Shown here: positions 41,827 to 50,633 of the stretch, one piece after another
Layout: each line of letters opens with the position of its first letter
Numbering within the stretch: position 1 is the stretch's first letter
Assembly: GCF_001484195.1 (NCBI RefSeq)
Contig: NZ_LLYW01000004.1
Span: 35,353-99,352 of the forward strand
DNA from: Thermococcus celericrescens
Lineage (GTDB): Archaea > Methanobacteriota_B > Thermococci > Thermococcales > Thermococcaceae
Reading direction: 5' to 3'
DNA: 64,000 bases
Made by a program: the position numbers and the translations under genes
Notes under the pieces: model-generated
Seen by the model: only the letters and a program-made list of their open reading frames with translations
Told to the model about the DNA's origin: nothing
The model's database searches: none

Positions 41827-43339
41827 TTATCTGCTATTGCTACTTAGGAAATCATGCTCGGTTTTCATATGGGAGGACACAGACAAAAGGACTGGATTAC
41901 TCTTCCAGATGTATTCCAGTCCACTGTGCCACAGCTTTTTTACCCCATCTGGAACATGGCCATATGCCAAGCTTAGGTATGGTGTGGGAAGAATATAGCC
42001 CTCTGCACTAATACTCAATGATACAAGTGACATATAAGGACCAATTGCAATATGTTCTGTTGGATCTCCAAATTCTCTAATAGAATATTCATCCCAATGA
42101 CTGCTTATCCAGGATACCAGTTTTTTATATTGATCATTGGTCGGTGCTAACCTTAAATGGTTGGGGGCTTCGGGTACAAAATACATGGTACATATGGATA
42201 AAACTCCAAGTTTGTCACACAACTCGACAGTATTTGGAAAGTCCTGTATGTTGAGATTAGTGGAACAGAAACTTACAACTGTTGGAATGCCATATTCATT
42301 TAAACTTTTTATGGCTTGATGGCTTTGTTGAAGGAACCTTTGGGTTTAAGTCTTTCCATTATCTCGGGCTAGATCCATCTAAGGATACCTGAACAATACC
42401 AATTCCTGATTCCGCTAATTTTGAAGCAAAGTTGTCTGATATCAATGATCCATTAGTTACTATATTAACGGTAATCCCTTTTTCATTGGCATAATTCAAG
42501 ATTTTAATTAAGTCTTTACGGAGAGTCGGTTCTCCTCCACAAAGGCACAATACCAATACCTCCAGATCCGCAAGTTCGTCTATAATACTGAACATTTCCT
42601 TGGTAGTAAGTTCCTCTCTGTTTATATTCGGCGAACAACCAACGTAGCAGTAGGGACAATTATAATTGCATCTGTACGTGACATCGATTGAAACAGAAAC
42701 AGGACCTTTTAAGTCCTCTGCCCACATATAGTATTTGCGATATAATTCTCGGCTTTATCTCCTCTGTTGTATGGCAATTTTGGAGCATGCATTCTTCGTT
42801 CTCGCAAAAGATCTCATCATGCTTAAAATAGGAATAAGTATAGAACTGAAGAAGGAGCATTTTCAACACTTTGTCAACATTTACATCGATTTTCTCATCA
42901 AATCCAAATGAATGCATCATAATATAATATTGGAGAGGCTTTGCTGGAGCATAGAGTATTCCTTTAAGGGAAATTATCGCCGCAGGGCTCATTACAATCC
43001 TTCTAAGGTGATGCTGTCCATCCTCTCCAAATGTGGCTATGAGCCTGTTCGTTATCAAAACTGCCGACTCAGAGGTATCAACATCTCGAGAGAAATATTT
43101 CAGCAGTTCCACGCCATCATAGACAACCCCTTTTATGAGACCCTCTTTTCGTTCTCGACTTCCACCGGAAAGAGCTCGTAGAATTCTCTCTTATTTGGAT
43201 TTCTAACCCGCATGTAAGATAGAAAATAGGGATCTCTGGATGTATAGGGACTAAATTCTACAGAGAACTTGAAAAACTTCCTAATTTCCTCAAAAAATAA
43301 AAAGGAGCTCCAAAGGGAATCTCCAATGTAAATATTCAT
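41827..43339 (-). pseudogene. Second radical SAM protein gene, multiply frameshifted
   Basis: Four pieces in different frames make one radical SAM protein of about 500 residues. The pieces are an N-terminal part (43339-43133), a helical part with YYIMMHSFGFDEKIDVNVDK (43112-42660) and the radical SAM core (42727-42359). The core has the cluster motif CNYNCPYC, then CGGEPTLRKDL and IVTNGSLI. A C-terminal part (42222-41827) lacks obvious SPASM cysteines. At least three frameshifts are required. The core resembles the intact radical SAM protein at 38598, and both carry C-Y-V-x-C-S-P just after the cluster motif. No precursor peptide remains beside it. Confidence 0.7.
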
Positions 43340-43364
43340 TGGATCACTCCAGGTCTTTGGGCTT

Positions 43365-44129
43365 CTATAAAGCCACTTCAGCAGCTCTCTTTCCGCTTAA
43401 GAGCATTCCTCCAAAGGTTGGTCTCATTCTTGGAAGCCCAAAGACAGTAGAAACGGCCATTTCCGTAATTATAAGTCCCGGATAAACTTCACTCGTGTGA
43501 TTTATAACCGCGTCTTCACTCTCCTCAACCACATCGAGCCGTGTCTCTCGTTTTCAGGAACCCTTTTCTTCGAGCTTCTTGGCAACAAAGGCCTCGTGTC
43601 TGGTAGCGTCTATTACAAGCTTTGACTCAAGAGCTATTGGGTCAACACCAGGTTATTTGCCTTGGCAAAGCTTGAACTGGGGTCCAGTTAACTACAACAC
43701 CTGCAACTTTCCCATCTCTTATAACAACATCATCAAAGCTCGTCATGTTGAAGAACTTCACTCCCGCATCACAAGCAGCTGCTTTTAGCTTTGAACACGT
43801 ATGAGGACCATCTGCGACATATAGACCTTCCGTGTATTCCTCATATGGAACACAAGCTCTTTTAACACCCCTTGTGCTGGTGCCCTCACTGTTATCTTGT
43901 TCATTAAGAATCCTCCGATCCAAAAACCCCCGAGATAGTTGTTCCTTTCTATGATCAAGACCTTTTTACCTGCTTTTGCAAGCTCTTTTGCTGCCATCAA
44001 TCCACTTGATCCAGCTCCCACTATTATTACGTCCGATTCTGTGTAGTTCCTAAGCATTTCATAGAACGTTTCAACTGTAGCTGATGTTACATCTTTTTCA
44101 CTAACCTTTGCCAATATCTTTGCACTCAT
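43365..44129 (-). pseudogene. thi4: Thiazole synthase (Thi4 family), frameshifted
   Basis: The N-terminal frame starts at 44129 and gives SDVIIVGAGSSGLMAAKELA and [17 protein letters not shown], the FAD-binding part of Thi4. The second frame continues [20 protein letters not shown] and [14 protein letters not shown]. The last frame gives [20 protein letters not shown] and [20 protein letters not shown], ending at 43365. Three or more breaks disrupt it. The intact enzyme makes ADP-thiazole, the thiamine precursor, from NAD and glycine with sulfide. Full order is kept, so decay is recent, or the sequence quality in this region is low. Confidence 0.8.
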
Positions 44130-44260
44130 ATTATCATCAAGTTATGAATGGTAATAACTTAGTTTTAAATTTTCCGCAGGTTAAGTCCCAGCCAATATAA
44201 CATTCATATTTTTAAATGCCCAAAATTTGCCCTTTATTTTTGTCAGAATGGGAAGAATAA

Positions 44261-44286
44261 GGGTTATACTAACCCCTGCTGAGGGG
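44261..44286. promoter_or_regulatory. Inverted repeats before the SHOCT protein gene
   Basis: GGGTTA-TAC-TAACCC (44261-44275) is followed directly by CCCCT-GCTG-AGGGG. Both lie between an AT-rich stretch and the GGAGGT ribosome binding site at 44292-44297. They could be an operator or an RNA hairpin in the leader; I cannot tell which. Confidence 0.4.
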
Positions 44287-44304
44287 TAGTTGGAGGTATG
44301 AAAA

Positions 44305-44613
44305 ATGATGTTTGAAAGCGCTGGCAGTAGTAGGTTTTTGGTTCACGCCGGAGATGGAACGTGGGGGTGGCACGACATGATGGGATTCGGCTGGTTTGGA
44401 TGGTTCGGCATGATCTTTATGCTGATCTTCTGGATTCTAATAATAGTCGGGATAGTGTGGCTCGTCAAGTGGCTCCTGAACCCGGGGGCAGGGGGTTCAA
44501 AGGGCTCTACCTCAAAAGAGAGGGCACTTGAGATCCTCGACGAGGCGTACGCCCGCGGTGAGATAGACGACGAGGAGTACGAGAGGAGGAAGAGAAAGCT
44601 CCTTGAGGAGTGA
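44305..44613 (+). CDS. SHOCT-domain membrane protein
   Basis: A 102-residue protein. A hydrophobic Trp/Phe/Met-rich helix (WFGWFGMIFMLIFWILIIVG) is followed by a Gly/Ser linker and a C-terminal SHOCT motif (ALEILDEAYARGEIDDEEYERRKRKLLE). SHOCT proteins often accompany copper genes; the role is unknown. GGAGGT, 7 bp before ATG 44305, sets the start. A pair of inverted repeats lies in its leader. Confidence 0.8.
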   Translation: MMFESAGSSRFLVHAGDGTWGWHDMMGFGWFGWFGMIFMLIFWILIIVGIVWLVKWLLNPGAGGSKGSTSKERALEILDEAYARGEIDDEEYERRKRKLLEE

Positions 44614-44674
44614 AGTCTTCGCTCATTTCTCTGCCTTAAATTCAGGACTCCTTATGAAAATCTAAGAAAAGTTA

Positions 44675-45004
44675 CTACTCCCTGAACACATCCCCAGTAA
44701 CTAAATCCACGCCTATCCTCCTCACTTTGAGCTTCCAGAGCTTCTCCGGCGCACCACCTCCCTGCTCCCTGTAACCGACCATCTCAATTATCCCGGCTTT
44801 CTGGAGTGCGGAGAGGTGGTAATACAGGGTTGACCTGGGCATGTGAAAACCGCTTCTCTGGAGTTCGATGTAAATCTCGTTCGTGCCCTTAACGCCGTCC
44901 GCGAGGACCCGTATGATGCTCCTCCTGGGCTCCGATATTAGGGACTTCAGCATCGCCGTGAACGCCCTCATGTTTGAAGGGTCGCATCTCATCCATCTCC
45001 GCAT
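44675..45004 (-). CDS. ArsR-type winged-helix transcription regulator
   Basis: A 109-residue winged-helix protein: ISEPRRSIIRVLADGVKG, then the recognition part MPRSTLYYHLSALQKAGIIE and a short wing. There are two Cys-free flanks apart from an early RCD, so no obvious metal site is seen. It reads away from the Met-rich protein gene across a shared 135-bp gap, and may control that gene as well as its own. Confidence 0.75.
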   Translation of the reverse strand: MRRWMRCDPSNMRAFTAMLKSLISEPRRSIIRVLADGVKGTNEIYIELQRSGFHMPRSTLYYHLSALQKAGIIEMVGYREQGGGAPEKLWKLKVRRIGVDLVTGDVFRE

Positions 45005-45139
45005 TCTATCACCGTAACTCCCTCCCCATTAACCTTTATAATTCTATCTGTTTACCTGCGATTTAACAATAATATAACAGAAAACTTTATAAATACTTTT
45101 GTGATATTCTAAAACGAAGACACAGTGGAGGTGGTGTGA

Positions 45140-45601
45140 ATGAGGTTTGGAATGCCAAGGTGGATGCACATGATGAGAAGGTTCGGAGGGTTTATGAGGT
45201 GGAGAATGTGGGGTATGGAGATGCCGGAGGAGGCTATGGATATGGGGCCCGGAATGGACATGATGCCTGGAGCCTACGGTGGCCCGATGGGCGGCTGCAG
45301 GATGGGTATGTTCCAGGGAATGGGCGGCATGGGGCCCATGTCAGGAATGGGCGCCAACTTCGAGGAGATAAAGTCCAGGGCCAAAGAGGCACTCCAGAAC
45401 GCCTCGAAGGGAACTCCGTGGCAGAACTTCTGGGGGCCGGCCAGGATACCGATAATCATCAACGGCCAGATAGCCGGCCAGCTCTGGGAGGACGTTGACC
45501 TGAATGAGGTTGAAATTGGAACCTACGTCCAGGGAATGTGGGGCACCAGAGTTCAGCTCCTCAAGGACGGCCGCGTGGTAGGCTTCCTCAGGCTCGCCTG
45601 A
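45140..45601 (+). CDS. Met-rich cytosolic protein, possible metal-binding
   Basis: A 153-residue protein with no signal peptide. The first 75 residues hold about 25 Met (FGMPRWMHMMRRFGGFMRW, MGPGMDMMPGAYGGPMGG, CRMGMFQGMGGMGPMSGM) with one Cys. The last 80 residues form a compact domain (NFWGPARIPIIINGQIAGQL, LNEVEIGTYVQG). Clustered Met and a Cys suit Cu(I) or Ag(I) buffering in the cytosol, but this is inference. GGAGGTGGTG precedes the ATG and a strong TATA (CTTTATAAATAC) lies about 55 bp upstream. It is divergent from an ArsR-type regulator. Confidence 0.7.
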   Translation: MRFGMPRWMHMMRRFGGFMRWRMWGMEMPEEAMDMGPGMDMMPGAYGGPMGGCRMGMFQGMGGMGPMSGMGANFEEIKSRAKEALQNASKGTPWQNFWGPARIPIIINGQIAGQLWEDVDLNEVEIGTYVQGMWGTRVQLLKDGRVVGFLRLA

Positions 45602-45630
45602 CGTTTAATTTTTGTTTTCTGCCATTTCTT

Positions 45631-45774
45631 TTATCGAGGGTAGCTTTTCTTAACCATGCGTTCTGACATGGGTCTCAAAACGCTGTAGCGGGTAGTGACC
45701 CGCTCAACACTAATGGCCGTGCCATCGAGGGAGATAAAGCGGTGTTCGTACTCAGCTTCTTCAGGGAAAGCCAT
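45631..45774 (-). other. Doubtful 47-codon reading frame or gene remnant
   Basis: The only coding candidate in the 270-bp gap after the Met-rich gene. It would give a basic 47-residue peptide starting MAFPEEAEYEHRF and ending MVKKSYPR. The GAGGG upstream is too close to the ATG to be a normal ribosome binding site. Another frame through the same DNA is also open for a while. I see no family and keep it only as a possible remnant. Confidence 0.2.
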
Positions 45775-45871
45775 CCCTCAAACAGTTCCCCTGTGGTGAG
45801 TCATTCCCACTTCTTTTCCCTCAATCAATATTTCGCAACCCAAATAGAAAAGGGCGGGTCTGGTTAAATAT

Positions 45872-46615
45872 CTACGTTTTAGCCCGGCTAAACACCGCCT
45901 TGTAGAGCCCTATCAGTATGCCGTCAACCTCGCAGTGCAGTCCGAGGGGCCTCACTTCAGCGTTTCTAAAGACCCGCAGGCCCATTCCCCTCATCTCTTC
46001 TATCGAGAACCCAAGGTGCGTGTCCTTCAGTGTGTCCTTGAACTCGCCGTGCCCGTGTTTTAGGACGTCTATGATAACGGCCTTGCCCCCATCTTCGAGG
46101 ACTTCTCTGATGCTTCTCAAGACCTCTTCCGGGTTGAGGAAGTGGTGGAACGCGAGGGTCGAGAAGACCACGTCAAACTTCTCCGGCACGTCGAGCCCGT
46201 AGTGGTCGTTGGCTATTCTTATGGAGTCCCCTATCCTTTCGGCAACTCCCCAGATGGGTGTTATGTCCTTATCCCTTAGCCTCTTCAGCATGCTTGGCGT
46301 TATGTCGAGGCCGTGGACCTCTACTCTGATTCCCTTCTCCTCAAGCTTCCTCTTTACACGCTCCGTGAAGAAGCCCGAGCCAGCGGCGACGTCGAGTATG
46401 CGCACCTCCTTCTTTCCCAGCCTCAGGATTTCCAGTACTATCTCCTTCACGAGCCGCTCTATGCACTCGTCCCGCAGGTAGTCCCGCACGATGTCGTCCC
46501 TCTCGGGGGCCTCCATCTCAAAGTACTCTATCTGCTTCACCAATTCGTCTACGGCCTTCTCCTCAAAGCCCAGCCTCCGAAGGAACGTCCTGATCCCCTC
46601 GATGCCCGGCATCAT
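45872..46615 (-). CDS. Class I SAM-dependent methyltransferase of the transsulfuration operon
   Basis: A 247-residue enzyme. A helical N-terminal cap of about 65 residues precedes the Rossmann fold: motif I ILDVAAGSGFFTE, motif II VHGLDITPSML, and FDVVFSTLAFHHF around motif IV. Substrate unknown. Its ATG overlaps the end of the gamma-synthase/lyase gene by 4 bp, so it belongs to the transsulfuration operon. A methylase there would make S-adenosylhomocysteine, the source of the homocysteine that the two upstream enzymes convert to cysteine. Confidence 0.8.
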   Translation of the reverse strand: MMPGIEGIRTFLRRLGFEEKAVDELVKQIEYFEMEAPERDDIVRDYLRDECIERLVKEIVLEILRLGKKEVRILDVAAGSGFFTERVKRKLEEKGIRVEVHGLDITPSMLKRLRDKDITPIWGVAERIGDSIRIANDHYGLDVPEKFDVVFSTLAFHHFLNPEEVLRSIREVLEDGGKAVIIDVLKHGHGEFKDTLKDTHLGFSIEEMRGMGLRVFRNAEVRPLGLHCEVDGILIGLYKAVFSRAKT

Positions 46616-47769
46616 GCTCTCACCGCCTGGAATGCTCTCTCAAGGTCTTCGATGAGGTCTTCAACGTCCTCTATCCCCACCGAGACCCTGATGAGCGAGT
46701 CCCTTATGCCGACCTTCTCCCTCTCCTCCTTCGGGATGGAGGCGTGCGTCATGATCGCCGGCAGCTCTATGAGCGACTCAACGCCGCCGAGGCTCTCCGC
46801 CAGAGCGAATATCTCAAGGCTCTCCACGAACCTCACCGCCTCCTCAAGGTTTCCTTTAAGCTCAAAGGACAGCATTCCGCCGAAGCCGCGCATCTGCCTC
46901 TTCGCGAGCCCGTGCTGTGGATGTGAGGGCAGGCCCGGATAGTAAACTCTCTCAACCAATGGGTGCTCCTCCAAATACTTCGCAATCCTCATGGCGTTCT
47001 TCTCGTGCCTCTCCATCCTGACGGCGAGGGTTTTGATGCCCCTCATTACCAGCCAGGAGTCGAAGGGCGAAAGAACCGCTCCAACCGCGTTCTGATGGAA
47101 CTTGAGCTTTTCGTAGAGCTCGTCGTCGTTCACCATCACCGCTCCACCGACGACGTCCGAGTGCCCGCCGAGGTACTTGGTGACGCTGTGGAGGGTTATA
47201 TCCGCTCCGAGGTCAAGGGGGTTCTGGAAGTAGGGGCTCGCGAAGGTGTTATCAACAACCACCATGATGTCCCTCTCGTGGGCGATCTCGGCTATCGCCT
47301 TTACGTCCGCCAGCTTTAGGAGGGGGTTTGTGGGCGTTTCGAGCCAGACCATCCTTGTGTTGTCCTTTATTGCCTTCCTAACGTTCTCCGGCTCTCTCGC
47401 GTCAACGTAGGTGAACTCAATGCCGAAGCGCTCCATCACCTGGTTGAAAAGCCTCTTTGTCCCACCGTAGAGGTCGTCAAACGCTATGACGTGGTCGCCC
47501 TTCTTGAGAAGGGCGAGGAGTATCGTGGATTCCGCCGCTAATCCTGAAGAGAAGGCAAGGCCGTACTTTGCATTCTCAAGCGCCGCTAACTTCCTCTCAA
47601 GACTGTCCCTCGTGGGGTTGCCGCTCCTTGAGTAGACGTAGCCCTCTTCAACCTCCTTTACGCTTTTCTTTGCGAAGGTTGTTGAGAGGTGGATTGGAGA
47701 TACGACGTCGCCGTGCTGGGTTCTCTCAGGCTCTTCGCCGACGTGGATTGCCCTGGTCGAGAACCTCAT
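46612..47769 (-). CDS. Cystathionine gamma-synthase/gamma-lyase family PLP enzyme
   Basis: A 385-residue Cys/Met-metabolism PLP enzyme. The PLP lysine is in SVTKYLGGHSD. Other signatures are YSRSGNPTRDSLE, FSSGLAAES, DDLYGGTKR and VWLETPTNP. The active-site geometry does not by itself distinguish synthase from lyase. The adjacent beta-synthase suggests a gamma-lyase giving cysteine from cystathionine. It overlaps both neighbours by 4 bp. Confidence 0.9.
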   Translation of the reverse strand: MRFSTRAIHVGEEPERTQHGDVVSPIHLSTTFAKKSVKEVEEGYVYSRSGNPTRDSLERKLAALENAKYGLAFSSGLAAESTILLALLKKGDHVIAFDDLYGGTKRLFNQVMERFGIEFTYVDAREPENVRKAIKDNTRMVWLETPTNPLLKLADVKAIAEIAHERDIMVVVDNTFASPYFQNPLDLGADITLHSVTKYLGGHSDVVGGAVMVNDDELYEKLKFHQNAVGAVLSPFDSWLVMRGIKTLAVRMERHEKNAMRIAKYLEEHPLVERVYYPGLPSHPQHGLAKRQMRGFGGMLSFELKGNLEEAVRFVESLEIFALAESLGGVESLIELPAIMTHASIPKEEREKVGIRDSLIRVSVGIEDVEDLIEDLERAFQAVRA

Positions 47770-48941
47770 CTCAGCACCTCCAGAACCCTTTCGTCGTCAA
47801 CTTCGAAGCCGTTTTTGAGCATCCACTCGTCGTTGAACACCTTCGTCAGGTAGTTCCTTCCGGTATCGGGGAATATGACCACAGCTTTCTTCCCCTCAAT
47901 GCCCATCTCCTTGAGGTACTTTATCGTCCCGTAGAGGGCCGCACCAGATGAGCCTCCAGCTAAGATGCCCTCCTTCCTTGCGAGGAAGCGGGTCATTGAA
48001 AAGGCTTCCTGATCGTTGACGACCACCATATCATCAACGAGGCTTAAATCGACGGTCTCGGGGAGGAGGTCTTCGCCTATGCCCTCAACGAGGTACGGGT
48101 GAGCTTTCTTGAGGGCCTCCTCAAGGCTTATTCCTTTCTTGACGAGGTTGTATATCGAACCGACCGGGTCAACGCCTATTATTTTGACCCCCTTCTTCCT
48201 CTCCTTGAGGTATCTCCCAATGCCCGTTATCGTCCCGCCGGTGCCTATTCCGGCGAAGAGGTAGTCCACCTCACCATTCGTCTGCTCCCCTACCTCCCTC
48301 GCTGTGGTCTCGTAGTGTGCCAGGGGGTTGTATTTGTTGAAGTACTGGTTGGGGATGTATGCGTAGGGGGTCTCCTCTACTTCCTCATCAAGGATCGCCC
48401 TGAGCTCGTCGAGCCTCTCCTCATCAACGAGCCGCTGGACGTACTCGACTATCTCCCGGAGCTCCCCCCTCGTTATCGCCCTCCCCTTCCTCCAAATGAG
48501 GTTCCTCACGGCCTCGGCCACCCTGTAGTAGGAGTTCGGGTCGCTTGGAGAAACGGCCGTTGGAGTCCTTATGACGAACGCTCCGAGTGCCTTAAGGAGG
48601 AGCTCCTTTTCGGTGCTCATCTTGTCGGGCATCGTGAAGACCGTCATGTAGCCCTCGTCCGCTGCCACCAGTGCGAGGCCGACCCCGGTGTTTCCTGAGG
48701 TCGGCTCCACTATAACGCCGCCTTCGACGATCTTGCCATCCCTCTTTGCTCCCTCGATCATGTACTTGCCTATCCTGTCCTTTATGCTCCCCCCGGGGTT
48801 GAAGAACTCCACTTTGGCGTAGAGCTCGTTTTTGAGGTTGAAGTACCTCTCGATCTTCCTCAGCCTCACCAGGGGTGTGTTGCCTATCGTTTGAACGATG
48901 TCGTCATAAGTACCCAATTTTGTGTAATTCTCTATTATCAT
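47766..48941 (-). CDS. Cystathionine beta-synthase / cysteine synthase family enzyme
   Basis: A 391-residue PLP enzyme of fold type II: FNPGGSIKDR with the PLP lysine, the phosphate-binding and substrate loop TSGNTG, and FAGIGTGGTITGIGRYL. A helical insertion of about 65 residues (roughly 140-205) distinguishes it from plain CysK. There are no CBS regulatory domains. It condenses homocysteine or an activated serine to cystathionine or cysteine. GGTGAT before ATG 48941 sets the start, inside earlier Met codons. First gene of a three-gene operon with 4-bp overlaps. Confidence 0.88.
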   Translation of the reverse strand: MIIENYTKLGTYDDIVQTIGNTPLVRLRKIERYFNLKNELYAKVEFFNPGGSIKDRIGKYMIEGAKRDGKIVEGGVIVEPTSGNTGVGLALVAADEGYMTVFTMPDKMSTEKELLLKALGAFVIRTPTAVSPSDPNSYYRVAEAVRNLIWRKGRAITRGELREIVEYVQRLVDEERLDELRAILDEEVEETPYAYIPNQYFNKYNPLAHYETTAREVGEQTNGEVDYLFAGIGTGGTITGIGRYLKERKKGVKIIGVDPVGSIYNLVKKGISLEEALKKAHPYLVEGIGEDLLPETVDLSLVDDMVVVNDQEAFSMTRFLARKEGILAGGSSGAALYGTIKYLKEMGIEGKKAVVIFPDTGRNYLTKVFNDEWMLKNGFEVDDERVLEVLR

Positions 48942-49107
48942 GCCCATCACCTACTCATTGATGAATAAAGATGCATATATATACTTTTCGGCATGAGAGC
49001 TGTCCTTTTGACGAAAGAGAAAATAATTCGGCTCTATTTAACGAGAGGTTTGAAATAAACAGTTTTGGACAAAAATGGGAAATAGATCCGCCTCCCTGTA
49101 TCTGCCC

Positions 49108-49206
49108 CTACTCATCAAAAAGCAGCAGCTTTTCGGCCTGCCGGCTGTCCTTGCAGTATATCTTTCCATCCTCCATGTAGAGTATCCTACCGTGAATTTC
49201 ACTCAC
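49108..49206 (-). CDS. Possible 32-residue small protein overlapping a methyltransferase end
   Basis: GTG 49206 overlaps the stop of the methyltransferase gene. The short frame SEIHGRILYMEDGKIYCKDS continues to a TAG at 49108. One Cys and a charged end (EKLLLFDE) give it a normal archaeal look. There is a GGGT but no strong ribosome site. The overlap and in-step position argue for a coupled small protein, but it may be chance. Confidence 0.3.
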   Translation of the reverse strand: MSEIHGRILYMEDGKIYCKDSRQAEKLLLFDE

Positions 49207-49773
49207 CCTGTGGTTTTGTGGCTATGATAAGCCTCACAATATCAAAGAAGAGATTCTCAACACGCCCTATCCTGAACCCGGCTATCTCGATGTTTCTCTG
49301 CGTCTCCCGTATCGTGGATGTCCCTGTGAGTGTCCTCATTACCGGATCCATGAGATAGAGCGGGATGTTCAAAAGCCTCGACTCGCTCTTCATGTGCTCC
49401 AGGAATATCGCCCTTCCTCCGGGCTTTAGGACACGGTACGCCTCTTTCAACCCTCTTATCGGGTCGGGGACCGTGCAGAAGACGAAAGTACTCACAATGG
49501 TGTCAAAGCCCTCGTCTTCAAACTCCAAATTTTGGGCGTCCATCAGAAGGAGCCTGACGTTGTTCAGGCCGAGTTCTCTTCTCCTTCTCTCGGCTTTCTC
49601 CAGCATGCCCCTGCTGAAGTCTATTCCAATGACCTCTACGCCGGAGGGACAGTGGGGGAAGTTTTTCCCGTTCCGACGCCTATCTCAAGCACTTTCCCTT
49701 CTGCCAGAGAAAGGGCCCTGGCGCGGTACTTTGAAAACCTATCGTACTTGCTGGCTGTTTTTGAGGTGTTCAT
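49199..49773 (-). pseudogene. UbiE-like class I methyltransferase, one-base frameshift
   Basis: ATG 49773 opens TASKYDRFSKYRARALSLAE and VLEIGVGTGK, then loses frame at an A5 run near 49666-49672. One inserted A restores NFPHCPSGVEVIGIDFSRGM and joins the frame that runs through LLLMDAQNLEFEDEGFDTIV and VLKPGGRAIFLEHM to 49199. Motif I is in one half and the rest in the other, so the gene works only if repaired. Similar methyltransferases act on quinones, lipids or arsenite; this one lacks the Cys set of ArsM. Confidence 0.75.
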
Positions 49774-49920
49774 CAATTTAACCTTGTGAAAATATTTGAT
49801 TGGCCTTATCCTTTCGCATCTGAAAAATTTGGGGGAATCCTTTCACATTATGTCAATGATAAGCCTATTATTCCTTCGGCCGCAATGTACTGATGGAAGC
49901 AAATAAAGAGGTGATGCGGA

Positions 49921-50217
49921 ATGGAGTGGAAGTCCCTGTTTATCGGGCTCCTCATCGGAGCGCTCATAGCCGTCCCCCTCGGGATGGCCCACAGCGGAGG
50001 ATTTGACGTTGCAGAGAGAACCGGCACGCGCTGGGGCTTTGGCCCGATGGGCGGCTACATGCACGGCGGAATGATGGGCTACGGCATGCACGGCATGATG
50101 GACGACGAGATGTACGAGGAAATAGAGGAGCACATGGCCCAGTACATGGGCGACGGCTGGCAGGAGATGCACGAGAGCTGCGAGAGGTACATGGGAATCG
50201 AGGAGAGCGGCGAGTGA
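49921..50217 (+). CDS. Small secreted or membrane-anchored Met/His-rich protein
   Basis: A 98-residue protein. The N-terminal helix (LFIGLLIGALIAVPLGMAHS) is a signal peptide or anchor. The mature part is rich in Met, Gly, His and Tyr (MGGYMHGGMMGYGMHGMMDDEMY), with one Cys in MHESCERYM. Clustered Met and His outside the cell suit copper or silver capture. AGGTGATGCGG precedes the ATG. It lies upstream of the CcdA-like pair and copR-copA, so copper is the likely metal. Confidence 0.7.
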   Translation: MEWKSLFIGLLIGALIAVPLGMAHSGGFDVAERTGTRWGFGPMGGYMHGGMMGYGMHGMMDDEMYEEIEEHMAQYMGDGWQEMHESCERYMGIEESGE

Positions 50218-50264
50218 GCCCTCTCCAAGTTTCATTGTTTTTATAGTCCCCTGCGGTGAGAGGT

Positions 50265-50624
50265 ATGAGGGATGCGGTAGCGGGCATTGTGGCGGTTCTG
50301 GTTGTGTTACTTCTAGCCATTGGGTACTTTTCAGTGGGAGATGGAGATGCCCGGGACACTTTTCACGGGGTCCTGGTCGAGGGACGGCCCCGGAACTCCA
50401 CAAACGCCGTAGTTTTGGCGGATACCAACTGCATTCCCGATCAAACTAACACAAAGCTAACATGCATTGCGATAATAGACGCAAACGGTGAGGTTCTGAA
50501 GGTCAGATACACCCATCCCATAGAAGTCCCGTGCCTCGCGAGGGGAGACAAAGTTAATATATCAATGAACTCCCATTCATCCGTGGAGATTGTGCGCCTT
50601 GGGGCACCATCGATGGAGCATTAG
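50265..50624 (+). CDS. Membrane-anchored small secreted domain, unknown
   Basis: A 119-residue protein. A signal anchor (VAGIVAVLVVLLLAIGYFSV) is followed by an OB-like beta-rich ectodomain with three Cys (TNCIPDQ, LTCIAI, VPCLARGDK). GGTGAGAGGT decides ATG 50265. It is 9 bp before the CcdA-like gene and has a small Met/His-rich protein upstream, so a thiol or metal-handling role in the cell envelope is plausible. No family is recognised. Confidence 0.6.
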   Translation: MRDAVAGIVAVLVVLLLAIGYFSVGDGDARDTFHGVLVEGRPRNSTNAVVLADTNCIPDQTNTKLTCIAIIDANGEVLKVRYTHPIEVPCLARGDKVNISMNSHSSVEIVRLGAPSMEH

Positions 50625-50633
50625 GTGGTTGCC

